64,000 bases of DNA from Gracilariopsis chorda (taxonomy: Eukaryota; Rhodophyta; Florideophyceae; Gracilariales; Gracilariaceae). Below the pieces are notes generated by a model. The model had not been told where the DNA came from and searched no databases. It saw nothing but the letters and a program-made list of their open reading frames with translations. Shown here piece after piece: positions 21,585 to 31,924 of the stretch; positions within the stretch are counted from its first letter, which is position 1; every line of letters starts with the position of its first letter. The stretch lies in contig NBIV01000024.1 of the NCBI GenBank assembly GCA_003194525.1, positions 416,002 to 480,001 of the forward strand. The letters run 5' to 3'. The position numbers and the translations under genes were made by a program.

Positions 21585-22909
21585 ATGCCAACGTTAGAAC
21601 GGGGAACGCAACGCCAATATCCGCGAATTCGAAAGCAACGTCACAGACCAAGACATCGCGCTCTATTAACCAAGAAAGATCCTTCCAGAGCAATGAGTTT
21701 GTTCGTAGACTCATCAACTACACAAAACGAAAGCGTGCTTACCGTTATTTGTATTATTATTCTCACCATTGCAGCGGACCTATGTTCACCTTTAAATTTC
21801 AAAAACCCTGTTGTTCCGAGACCAAAATTCAACTCTGAAGCTCATATGGCTACTCTTTCTACTCAATTGTTTCGCCGAATGTACCGTCTCTCAAAAGAGC
21901 AGTTTAATATTCTTTCCAAACTTCTCTCAGTAAAACTCTTGAGAATGCAAAGAAAGCGGAGCTATATTGCTGCTTCTGTATCCGTACCTGTTATGCTATG
22001 TTTAACTTTACGGCTCTTAGCAGGTGCAAGCTATCTAGACCTCGGGTGGGCATATTGTGTGCTGAGTCTACCGTATATCATGTGTTTCATGAAACTCTTC
22101 ACGTTCTAAATGAAGTCCTTCCACAAATTCGATTTCCGATCTCTTTTGAAGAGTGTTTTGCAAGCGCGGATATGTTCGAGAAACGTCGCCGAAGTCCACT
22201 TGATGGTGTAGTGGCAGCCTTAGATGGTATCGCGATCGAAATTATTCGGCCTAAGCTTCGAGAAGCGTCAGATCCTCGTAAGTACTAAAATCGCAAAGGG
22301 TTTTTTGCAATCTGTGTGCAGGCAGCATTTCAAGCAGACTACAAATTCTGCTTCGTTTCGGCGCGACATGCGGGTGGAACGCATGATTCTACAGCTTTTA
22401 AGGCAACTTGATTGTACGATTTGTTAAGTGGTCCACAGCTACCATCGTGGGCAGCTGTTGTTGCTGATGAAGCGTATACAAACGAGCAGAGAATTCTAAC
22501 GCCGTATCCAGGACGAAATCTAAGAACAAAAGAAGATTCTTTCAACGCGTATCATTCTTTATCCAGAGTTTGTTGCGAGCAGGCGTTCGGGATGCTTGTA
22601 TGCCGATTTGGCATCTTTTGGTCAGCTCTTCGTTACTCGTTGCCAACTTCTACACTTATCATTATGGTCACGTGCAAACTCCACAACTTCATTATTGATA
22701 ATGGAGAAAGCTCGGTGTTTGAACTCGTACCGCATCATGATGACAATCGTGTGACTGGTACGCCTATCATACACTTTCAGGATGACTGTCACACAGAAGG
22801 CGAAAACAGACGGTCAAGGAACAGGCGAAGAGAAACGTCGTCGCGGCGCAATGAACTTGCAGAAAAGCTTCATAGGCTAGGATACCTGCGAAGACGACGT
22901 TTTATATGA
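21585..22909 (+). pseudogene. Harbinger (HARBI1-like, DDE_Tnp_4) transposase, decayed
   Basis: Left part is in one frame (21585 to about 22060), then a one-base shift, then a single frame to 22909 interrupted by in-frame TAA (near 22287) and TGA (near 22424). The DDE triad of PIF/Harbinger transposases is still visible: first Asp in VAALDGIAIEI, second in VVADEAYTNEQR, Glu in VCCEQAFGML. Family landmarks DPRKY.NRKGFFAI, GGTHDSTAF and CKLHNFII are present, and the C-terminus is Arg-rich. The N-terminal part has a helix-rich domain (FRRMYRLSKEQFNILSKLL). It encodes the enzyme that would move elements with these ends; with two stops and a frameshift it cannot be active. Confidence 0.88.
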
Positions 22910-23256
22910 AAAGACGTTCTAGTAAACCTCCTCTTCTAGTTCTAACGAGTTCTGCACCTGTATCTGACCGGGACGCCACATTGCCACGTCCTAAACCAAC
23001 AGCTCTTCCGATAGCTATACCCGTGCTAGCCGGGTTCGAAATGGTAACTCAAGCTACTCCTCTTGATGTGACCCTTGACGCCCCTCTTGATGGGCATCTA
23101 GATGCGCCTCTTGACGCACCTCTGATCGTTGCAGCATTCCCAGCTCTAATGCCTCTCGTGCCATGCACACGGTACCACGATTCACTGTCATGCTATTGTT
23201 TCCTTTTCATGAACCATCTAGTCCCTGATTAGTACTGCCTGTGCCGGCACTGGGAC
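22910..23256. other. Short gap between transposase and remodeller pseudogenes
   Basis: A plus-strand frame 22906-23232 overlaps the transposase end and encodes a Pro/Leu/Asp-rich sequence with short repeats of the type LDAPLDxxLDAPLD. It is not recognised and could be element-specific spacer or an additional tail in another frame. Confidence 0.35.
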
Positions 23257-26200
23257 CTACTGGGGCTCCGCTGTGCTGGCAGTTCCCCGACAACGCGCCA
23301 GTGGATTACCGCTGCCGGTCCCAGGTTGAAGTGATGATGACACATACGAAGAATAGAGAGCTTTAGAATTGTGGTCACCTCCTCCGTAGTTTAATACTTG
23401 TCCTATACGGAATTGTGAACCAGTCAAGAGCGCGGGAGTCCCCAAATAATAAACCCGCGCATCTCCGTTCTGGAGCATGGAGGTGGTGACCATTGACTGT
23501 ACGACGCCTTGAGATCCGGCAATCTTTCCAGAAGTTGCCTTCAATGTGCTCCCCGCGTTAGATGGAGGCATTCCCCAGTACTTGGGAAGATCAGCTGTAG
23601 AACGAGAATACTTCGCTGCATTCTGCACAGCTGAGGTAGCTACACGAGTCATCAAAACAGCGTGGTTGACGGATCCTATCTGGCTTTGGCCATCTTCCTT
23701 TTTTTGACACTGAAACACTTTGTCCACTATTTCCCAGGTTCACATGTTTGTAACCAGAAGACTTTATAGTTGAAGGGTTGGATTCCCTGCGAGATATGCT
23801 ATGAGGCGGCAGAACATTTCCAGCCTCTTGGGGACGATGGGAAGTCGACTGATTCTCCGTTTTCAAATCAACTGTCTTCATCTTCGGTGTAGAACCTCGA
23901 GAGCCGGCAGCATTGCGAATCTGACCGTTACGACGCGACGATGCTCCAAGATTCATGTTGCGAGCTCCTCTGCCTGGCCCCTTTTGGAAGCGATTTGGGT
24001 CTCCACTCTTTATTGCTGGTTGATCTTGATGAGAAGCACTAACAGCGGTTGAAAGCCCACCTGTACGCGTTAAGAGTCAGATATCATCTCTAGGAGGAAA
24101 CATGAAAGGCCGTCGACGCTTGTAAACAGCCTGAGGCCCTGTTTCGGTCGTTTTCATTCTGGGCTTATGGTGCTCAGGAATATTGAAGCACTTAAGAACT
24201 GCGGTCAGGGGTGGCAAAAGCTCTGGCCTCACCATCCCCTTCATCTTTGATGTCGCTTCAGACATTAACTTCTGGTGGGATGAATGCAACTCAAGTCCCG
24301 TCTGTCCGCTATTTGACACAGCCTTTGTACTTAAAGCACTGACGGCACGTTGCAACGCGGAATGATACATCTGCACAATTTCCCGATCGCTTATAATTGC
24401 CCTCGGAACCGGTCGACCGCTCTTGATATCCTTTCCAAAATCATTGAGAAGCCTATCTACACAATGCCGGACTGGCCTGAATTGACGAACTCCCATTCGT
24501 ACGAGTGGATCCGAAGACAGAAGGTCAGCCACGAGAAACATATTGTTGTTACACGCAGAGGCAGCATCGATCAAGGCCTCATCCTCCTCCTTGGTCCAGC
24601 CATCGTTTACTCTGTTAGGTTCGTTAGATATGCTGCTTCCATAGTTCGCAATTGAAGACTTAATTCCAGGAATCGTAAACCGTTTCGTGTTCTTCTTTGG
24701 CTTGTTCTTGAATAGACACATACTCGAATGATGTGTATCAGATCCTGAACCTGCACTAGCTACACTCATTGCGTTCTTCGACCTAGAAGAAGAATCCGCT
24801 CTGCTCTTCTTCGAAGCAGATTGGATTGAGATGGATAGTAGCTCGGGTTTTCCTTTTGTTGTCCTTGCACGATCCGTGGCACCTGATCCCTTAAGCTGCT
24901 CATCCCTGTAGGAGTACACAGAAAATGCAGCGCGGCTGCTCGTTTGGTTAGGAGCAGAACATGCTGCTTCCAACTTGCGTCTTCTCTCAATTTCAGCCTT
25001 CCTCTTCCGCAGGTTCTCAAGACCCTTCTCTTTCTGCCTTCTCGTTGCATGCATTTTCCGGCTCATTCTGTTGTAAGGGTGCGGGAAGAAAGCTGCATCT
25101 TCCGCACATTCTAAACCAGCCGCTGCGGTGCCATGTACTACCGACGAAAAGTGAAGCTCTTCCGGACCACCGTCGCGTAGCGACAGGTACATATCAATGT
25201 CCGCGTCGGCGTTCGTCAGCGCTTTTACATAGCTTGCATGTCCATCATCAGTAGTATCCACTTCATACAGCAGAGTCTCCGTATCATCTTCTCCAGTGCT
25301 CTCGATTTCAGAATCATTTGCATCATCTGGACGAGAGCACTCTCCAAGTACAGAATCGAATCCAGGAGTAGCCCAATTTGCACCAATGTTGTTGCCATGC
25401 GAGGGCTCAGGAAGAGATTCTGCCCCACTCATACGTTCAAAAACACGAAGTGCGTATCTCTGAATACGGGTTAGAGAGTTCACGACCTTCGCAAACTCAT
25501 TAGTTCGACTGCTTTTGTTGTCGGCCCTCGTCGCATCAATATGATGATCTTCCGGGGTGTCCTTAAACTCAGATTCTAGGTCATGTTTTTCTTTCTTGGC
25601 AGCTTTGAGGGCTAGTTCTTCACGCTCATCTTCCCTGGCTAGAAGCTTGGAGGTTAATTCTTGGTACTCATCAGAGCCATCCCCAACGTCCTGAATCACT
25701 GCCTCACTGCTTGCCTTTGCCATACCATTCTCCATTTCGCTCTTATTTGCTGCTCTGAATCCTGTAAACTCCCCGTAGGAGCATCGGACACCAGTACTCT
25801 CGGCACTCCGCAATGATTCTGAAGAAACTGGTCGGCTCCTACCGTTTTCTGCTAGGTCCTGCAGTAGTATAGATTTCGGAGTCGGTGAGCTGCTTCGTAT
25901 TCCGTTCTTGGGAGCTCCAAGTCTTTCATTATGAACAGCAGGAAGTGAGGTCTGGCTTTCTCAGGTATTCTGTGGAGACTTTACCATTTTGGAGGAATCT
26001 CGATATCTCTGAATTCCATCCGTGGTGAACCAGCATGTGAAATTATTTGCTGCTCCAGTGAACGCTTCCCCATTGCCCATTTCAGAACGTTTTCCTCTAC
26101 AGTTTGTTCCGAAATCAGGCGGTACACATGTACAGGCTTCGTTTGCCCAATACGATGCGCACGGTCTTGGGCATGATTATTAATCGCAGGGTTGTAATCA

Positions 26201-29200
26201 GAGTCATAGAAAATCACCGTGTCGGCACCAGTTAAGTTAATCCCAACGCCTCCTGCACGAGTGGTTAGTATCATAGAGAGAATTCTTGAATCAGCGTTAA
26301 ACCGTTCCACCACTCTTTGTCTTTCGTCAGTCTTTGTTGTACCATCCAAACGAAGGTATCGAAAGCAATGGAGATTCAGAAATGATTCCAGAATGTCAAG
26401 CATTCTCGTCATCTGTGTGAAGATCAACGCACGCGACTTCCGAACCTTAAGCTCACGTAACAAGTGATCTAGAGTTTGTAGCTTACCACAGTCCCATTGC
26501 ACAAGTCTAGTGTCTGGAATCGTCACCTGACTACGAACTTCAAATTCACGAAAAAGAGCACGTAGTCCCGATGACGCCCGGGTGAGCTCTCGAAAACTGT
26601 CTCGCTCACGAAAGCGTGACATATCATCCCCATAGAAACGAAGCTGAACAGTGGGCGTGATTAGTTTGGTAATGCAGCACACAAAACGATTACCTATTGG
26701 TTTAGCCTGTTCCACTACCTGTTCGATGGAACGAACCAATGAAGGTCGAGGGGTATCCCACAAAAAACCTGAAGGGGAATCTTTCTGAAGCACATGAAAC
26801 AAGGACGAAACCGTCATCGAATATATACCACGTAAATCCTGTCCTAGAAGTGCCCGTTGTCTGATCCTTAGTGCATGTACCAAAACTTGGTGGTGCAGAG
26901 TAGCATAGCGAGATGCGGTTCTTCGATGTTGGGCACGTTGACTACCTGTTCGAAAGTCCAAGCTCTCTTGGGACTCATGCAGAGATCCTAAACACTTAGG
27001 ACTATCCATTCCGTCTCGCATTACCTTTACGGCCGATAGACGTTCCAGTTCGTTTTCATACCATTTGCCAGGCGAGTTGTGCTCCCCGTACTGAAAATCT
27101 AAACCCATAAGATGCAGTGTTACATAATGTCTTGGATCATCTTGAATCGCTCGTGCCACTATCATAGGCACGGGTAAGAAAATGGCATTACTAGAAAATG
27201 GCGATAAAATTGGACGCCCTTCGAAAAGGTCAGGGTGGTTACAGACTTTTCGTAGCTGAAGCAGAACATTCATAACTCCAAGCATATCTTTTGACTTCAA
27301 TGTTTCTCGTGTGTCACCTCGAGCCATGAAATCTTCATAAAGCTGCCGTTGCCGTTTGCTCAGACGACATAATACTGTATTATGTGTTCTTACTTGGGCG
27401 GTAGCCCTTTCTCAACATCTTTCTTCAACCGACGAAGCAAGAAAGGGCGAAGAATGCCGTGTAGAGTGCAGACTGTTTCAGACTTACCATGGTTCAGGTC
27501 TTTTTCTGCTTCTGTGACTTCAAGAAGAGGCTTCCAAAAAGTATCCTTGAACCATGAATGGCTTTCGAACAGTTTGGGCATCAAGAAATGCATTGAAGAC
27601 CAAAGCTCCATAACAGAATTTTGCAGAGGAGTACCTGTTAGCAACAGAAGATGTCTCGATGAGAAGGTTAGTAGTGTTTGCCACCTCTGAGATTCAAAGT
27701 TCTTGATGTTATGGGCCTCATCCAAGATAAAGTAGTACCACTTCTTCCGACGTAATATAATGGACTCTTGCACTGCCAGGGTGTAGGAAGTGATAAACAC
27801 ATGAAACATATCAGGCCTTGTCCAAACGCGGCGTTTCGCTTTTCGTTCCTTGACAGAGCCAAAATACGTCAAAACCTTGAATCCTGGCAGCCATTTCTTG
27901 AATTCTACTTCTCATTTCACCATAACTGAGGTCGGAACAACAATGAGGTGTAGACCCCACACCCCTTTCTCAAGAGCCAACCATGCCAAGAGATCAATAG
28001 TCTGAATGGTCTTTCCAAGTCCCATGTCATCCGCTAGTATTCCATTGAGGTTTTTGCGCCAAAGCGTCAGTAGCCATTCCAAACCTCTTCTTTGGTAATC
28101 TCGATGGTTTCCACGAAATAGCGTACTTTGTAAATGAGTACTCGAAACATACTTTCGAACGACATGAACAGGAAGTGCTTTACCGCTCTCGACAGCTCTT
28201 GAGGATTCCTCGACCTGTCCTTTTCCCTGACCGGATGGTGAATGGTTAGAGTTGCCATTAGTTTGTGGTTCGGACAAAAATGGCGATTCTCTGGAAGGAT
28301 GCGTACGATCCTCTTCGGTAATCTTTGAAGACTGTCCATTCATTGAAGAGTACTTCTCTACCGTGGCAGCATTCGTGTTACGGTCTTTGATTACATGTTC
28401 AATATTTACAGATGGCATGTTACACCTTTGCTGACCCATTGCAATTCCTGCATCATCTTCCTTAACCCCATTCTCTACCGAAGAGAGAAGTGTGGATTTC
28501 GGATCATTGTTCGCATCCGTAGATAGAGTGGAAACTTTTGATCCACTCTGTGGTTTCAAGTATACCGTCTGATCTGTTCTATACACATCAGGGTCTATTC
28601 CTTGGGCTCTCAAAATCTCTTCAATGCTGGCTGCTGCCTCGTCGGCCAGCCTTTGAACCTCATGTACATCCGGCACGTCTTCAGCCTCCGCAGCTCTTAT
28701 TGTCTCTTCATCATCAACAACTTCATCCCAGGATGTAGGCTCACTCACGTCTGAATCATCGACGTCTTTCTCCAACGCTGTGTTTGAGTTCTTTTCCGAA
28801 AAATACTTCTGCAGATCAATAAACAGAGAACGAAGTAAGTCCTATAGTGGCAAATCAGCCTGAGTTTGTAATGCACGCAATTCATTTGGATCCCTTTCTT
28901 CTTCTGCTTCTGCAATGGCCATAGTGGTTTCATCATCGAAGCCATCAGTGTGCTCTTCGGCAGAGTTACTGGCAGGAATCGAAAACTCAGAGTCACAATC
29001 CTCTTGTTTGCTGTTGCCAGGACTCGGAACATAGCCTGTGACGCGGACAATGGTTGTAGACAGTTCTCGTAAACTATTCTCATCAGGACTACCTTCTGGA
29101 AGAAGAGCACCTTCTGCCCTATCCCCGGCATGGCTCTCAACGCTTCCGCCACCAAAGCATACATGCTTTACCACATTGCAGGCGTCGTTATGATGATTAG

Positions 29201-29603
29201 CTGAAGGAGGGACTCGGAGCGTAGATGCAAGCTCTGATGAGAGCGCTTCTGTTTTCTCAAAAAGGTCCTTGAGTTTAGATCGCCTTTCCTTGTCCTGCTG
29301 GGCTTTAGTCTTTAAAGCGGCTCTGTAATCAACAATCTCCCCAATTTGCCTCCAAAACTTCGAGACATCCTTTGCCATAGAAGTTGCAAGTTTTCGAATT
29401 CGTTGCAATTCTTCTACTTGAGCTGTAGCTTGACGACGTCTCCGCTCATTGTGGTACTGTACAAACATCTTTGCAATCTTTCTCGCCATTTGCATTTTCC
29501 ACTTGCGCTCTCCGATGAAATCGGTAGCCAACCGTACTGCTTCTTCAATAATATAATGGACTTCGGATCTTTGCAGGGAACATTTTGAACAAGCCGTGCC
29601 CAT
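23257..29603 (-). pseudogene. SWR1: SWR1/SRCAP/PIE1-type INO80-family chromatin remodelling ATPase, multiply interrupted
   Basis: Reading 29603 to 23257: HSA domain (ERKWKMQMARKIAKMF), SNF2 N lobe with [11 protein letters not shown] (near 28020), ILDEAHNIKN (near 27715) and LLLTGTPLQNSVMELW. A long insertion between lobes is typical of the INO80/SWR1 group, starting with the SWR1-like LGVMNVLLQLRKVCNHPDLF. The helicase C lobe has GGVGINLTGADTVIFYD and QDRAHRIGQ (near 26150). A SANT-like domain (WTKEEDEALIDAA, 24440-24610) and a polar C-terminus follow. Intact relatives swap H2A.Z into nucleosomes. Here coding homology continues across in-frame TAG (28842), TGA (27912, at an expected Trp), TAA (27390, at an expected Tyr), TAA (25981) and TGA (24077), with frame changes near 27370, between 25981 and 25940, and at an A-run near 23705. 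The N-terminus before HSA is missing. Confidence 0.85.
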
Positions 29604-29650
29604 TACTTTGCATTACATAGAATTCGCCGCTTCCTGCAGAGGTTATGCTA

Positions 29651-30946
29651 CTATGCAGCCCTTTCTGACTCAAGAGATGCTTTGAGGTTGTTTAGAACTC
29701 CTTCAAACAAAGCCTTTTCTTCCGCACTAACGCCTTGCTCCAACATATCCTTCACGCGCACTATCGCTTCCAGCGCAGACGTAGTAGAGCGAGCTTGTGC
29801 GTCCATGACTTCAAACTGTAGCTGTCGCTTTTCCAGTTGTTCTAATTCAGCTGGGACATTTCGCTGCTGCTTTAAGGCCAATACCAGCTCATCTAAACCA
29901 ACAAAATTAACATCATGCACATCTCGCTTTAGTCTCTTCTGTTGGTCACGGAAAAACTCATTTCCTCCAGACCCGTATGGGTTGACCCCATACCCCACCC
30001 CTTCCTCCCGTTGAGCATCACTCTCCAATGCACGGGTAACAAATGGTTTCAAAATAGGGTGTAGCTGCAGAAAGCAGTACCCGTACATAATGTATGCTTT
30101 GCCGTAGGCAAACGTAGCGAACGCTTCTGGATCTCCTTGCCCCGACGCCTCAAATTTTGCTAAGCACTGACCGTATACGCTTTTGAATTCTGCAAACTTT
30201 CTCTTTAACACACCACCTTCACGAATATAAGGACGCTCAGTAGGATTAAGCATACATATATCGTCGGATGGGATACCTCCGGAAAGAGTTGTGTTTGCAG
30301 CAGGTTTGAAGGAAATGTCATTAAATAACGGCGCAATTTGTTCACTCCATGGATCTTCATTCTGTCGATCAAGCTCCTCACTGGTTAAGCATTCCATTAT
30401 TTTGATTCTTGCTGCAGTCATACGTGGGTCCGCAAAGACATGAAGCAGTCTACAATACTCTGCGGCTTCAAAAGCCGGGTTTCGACTTTCGTTGGGAGAC
30501 GAGTTGTTGTAAAAAGATTGTAGTGATGGTTTTCCTACGAATACTTTATCTCCGATCAGTTGCGGTGCATCTCCTTGAATGAAATCGATCTGCTCTCTCC
30601 CAGATTCAGATTTATTTATACGAACTGTCGTATGTGGTAAGTCTTGGATGTGAGTAGAAACATTGTTAGAGCTGGGTACTACGTTTTGCATTACCTGAAC
30701 AAGATGCGATGCGCTTATTTTCCGCTGTACCATTTTCATGGATATAATTTTGCGCTTTGTATCTATCTTTGCGTTAATGGCTCCGCTAACTTTGAGCACC
30801 TTCAACGCTTTCTTACATTGTGAGTTGCGAAATGTGTAAGCATCAAGTTGATTACAAGCTTCATGGAGCGTTTTTGGAGGTGGCTGAGTACGGGGTCCAA
30901 CTTCATGCGTACTTGATGGTTGCGGACCAGAGTCTGTCATGTTCAT
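29651..30946 (-). CDS. Unrecognised 431-aa protein, possible transposon accessory ORF
   Basis: Intact frame from the ATG at 30944-30946. The N-terminal part is basic and polar. A central domain (about 165-300) contains LTSEELDRQNEDPWSEQIAP followed by LFND, and later SGQGDPEAFATFAYGKAYIM. The C-terminus (about 340-431) is a predicted coiled coil rich in Glu/Gln/Lys. From memory, this layout resembles uncharacterised DNA-binding-like proteins carried by protist DNA transposons, but I cannot verify that here. It sits between the remodeller pseudogene (48 bp downstream) and the right inverted repeat (about 270 bp upstream), pointing inward, where a Harbinger accessory gene would be expected. It is the only uninterrupted gene inside the element. 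Confidence 0.6.
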   Translation of the reverse strand: MNMTDSGPQPSSTHEVGPRTQPPPKTLHEACNQLDAYTFRNSQCKKALKVLKVSGAINAKIDTKRKIISMKMVQRKISASHLVQVMQNVVPSSNNVSTHIQDLPHTTVRINKSESGREQIDFIQGDAPQLIGDKVFVGKPSLQSFYNNSSPNESRNPAFEAAEYCRLLHVFADPRMTAARIKIMECLTSEELDRQNEDPWSEQIAPLFNDISFKPAANTTLSGGIPSDDICMLNPTERPYIREGGVLKRKFAEFKSVYGQCLAKFEASGQGDPEAFATFAYGKAYIMYGYCFLQLHPILKPFVTRALESDAQREEGVGYGVNPYGSGGNEFFRDQQKRLKRDVHDVNFVGLDELVLALKQQRNVPAELEQLEKRQLQFEVMDAQARSTTSALEAIVRVKDMLEQGVSAEEKALFEGVLNNLKASLESERAA

Positions 30947-31094
30947 ACTAGCGGTTGTTCGTCATTCACAAAGTGCGGCAAGAAAGAGATCATAGTTATT
31001 GAAACCACGCAATTCTAGGTTTGTCATTTGGACTTGTTGGGTGGAAGCTTGCTTTTGACTGAATGCAACTGTGAAGTGTATTCTTTCAACGTTC

Positions 31095-31149
31095 AGATTT
31101 CGTTTAATGTAGGAAGCAACAATCGTGCTCCCTACATTAAACGAAATCT
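31095..31149. repeat. Perfect 19-bp hairpin near the right end of the Harbinger-type element
   Basis: Arms AGATTTCGTTTAATGTAGG (31095-31113) and its exact reverse complement (31131-31149) enclose a 17-nt loop. It lies about 70 bp inside the right terminal repeat and upstream of the 431-aa ORF. It could be a subterminal transposase-binding site, or a transcript hairpin. Confidence 0.85.
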
Positions 31150-31218
31150 TGAAGCGTTTGGAGGCAACGTGTAAATGCCTGATTGCTCGAGAATGGTTTT
31201 CCAGTTTCGTTTCGTTTC

Positions 31219-31242
31219 ATTTAGAAACTCATAGAACGGCCC
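31219..31242 (-). repeat. Right terminal inverted repeat of the Harbinger-type element
   Basis: Exact reverse complement of 21428-21451; followed outside by TAA (31243-31245). The neighbouring Helitron 3' end lies only 14 bp further right, at 31257. Confidence 0.85.
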
Positions 31243-31256
31243 TAAGAGCATATCTA

Positions 31257-31776
31257 CAAGTAGAAGCGGCCTTCGGCCGCGGGCGGCGCTGCGCGCCGCT
31301 GAATAGGGGTGACTTTGGGGGATCTGCAGACCTGCTCCCTATCGCTCTCAAACGGCCTGCAAACCAACAAGGGCCGCGGCTCCAAGAGAGAATATAAAAT
31401 AGAGTTGCAATAGAGCGCCCGCGCGTTTGTGATTGGCAAGCACTGCAGTTGAAGATGGAGAGTACAGTGGATTGTAATTGGCCGTAACTGTTAAATTGAC
31501 TGCAGTGCCAACCGCTTTGTAGTGAGATAATTAGCAGTGGTGTAGTGCCAGCCACCTAGCAGCTGCGGCAGTGAACATGCAGCAACAGCCAATGAGCTCT
31601 GAGCTTTGCTACTGCTGCTGCTGAATTTTTTAATTGGCAGGGAGGCAATGCGCCATAGTGGAAATTGCATGCACTGTAGGGGGTGTTCAAGGAGATTTTT
31701 TATCGCAGGGCCTCCAAATAATCAACAACACCATCCTTGTACGTGGGCAAATCATTTAGAGTGGGTGGTTTTGAGA
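31257..31776 (-). mobile_element. Non-autonomous Helitron copy, head-to-tail behind the full copy
   Basis: Read on the minus strand, it starts TCTCAAAACCACCCACTC (31776) and ends with the hairpin-rich block GCGGCGCGCAGCGCCGCC and GCGGCCGAAGGCCGC, then CTTCTACTTG (31257). The first base outside is T. It has no coding capacity. It contains a degenerate 5' palindrome, a short CAG tract and TGGCTGGCACT-like words as in the other copies. It directly abuts the full-length copy at 31777 with no spacer. Confidence 0.8.
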
Positions 31777-31924
31777 AAAGAAGAAGCGGCCGTCGCCCGC
31801 GGGCGACGCTGCGCGCCACGGTATAGGAGTCGTAAACAGCAGTTTGAAGAAAAGATGGGTGGATAAATAAAAAGCAGAAAAGCAAGTACTTTAGCTCAAT
31901 GAATGAAGAACGCAAAAAACATGA

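Larger units (their letters stand above)
21428..31242. mobile_element. Candidate 9.8-kb PIF/Harbinger-type element with captured remodeller gene
   Basis: The two ends are perfect 24-bp inverted repeats (21428-21451 and 31219-31242), each flanked on the outside by TAA (21425-21427 and 31243-31245). TAA/TTA duplications are the hallmark of PIF/Harbinger insertion. A Harbinger DDE transposase pseudogene starts 134 bp inside the left end and reads inward. A 431-aa ORF starts about 300 bp inside the right end and also reads inward, as the two genes of Harbinger elements often do. Between them lies a mutated SWR1/PIE1-type gene. The alternative is that the two ends belong to different, partly deleted copies. 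Ends and TAA are seen directly; unity of the element is inference. Confidence 0.6.

Noticed and set aside
23257..29603. Alternative genetic code explaining in-frame stops
   Set aside because: All three stop codons occur, together with frame changes, and unaffected host genes use normal stops.
23257..29603. Series of short introns instead of mutations in the SWR1-like gene
   Set aside because: Homology continues base-for-base through the stops at 28842, 27912 and 24077, leaving no room for an intron.
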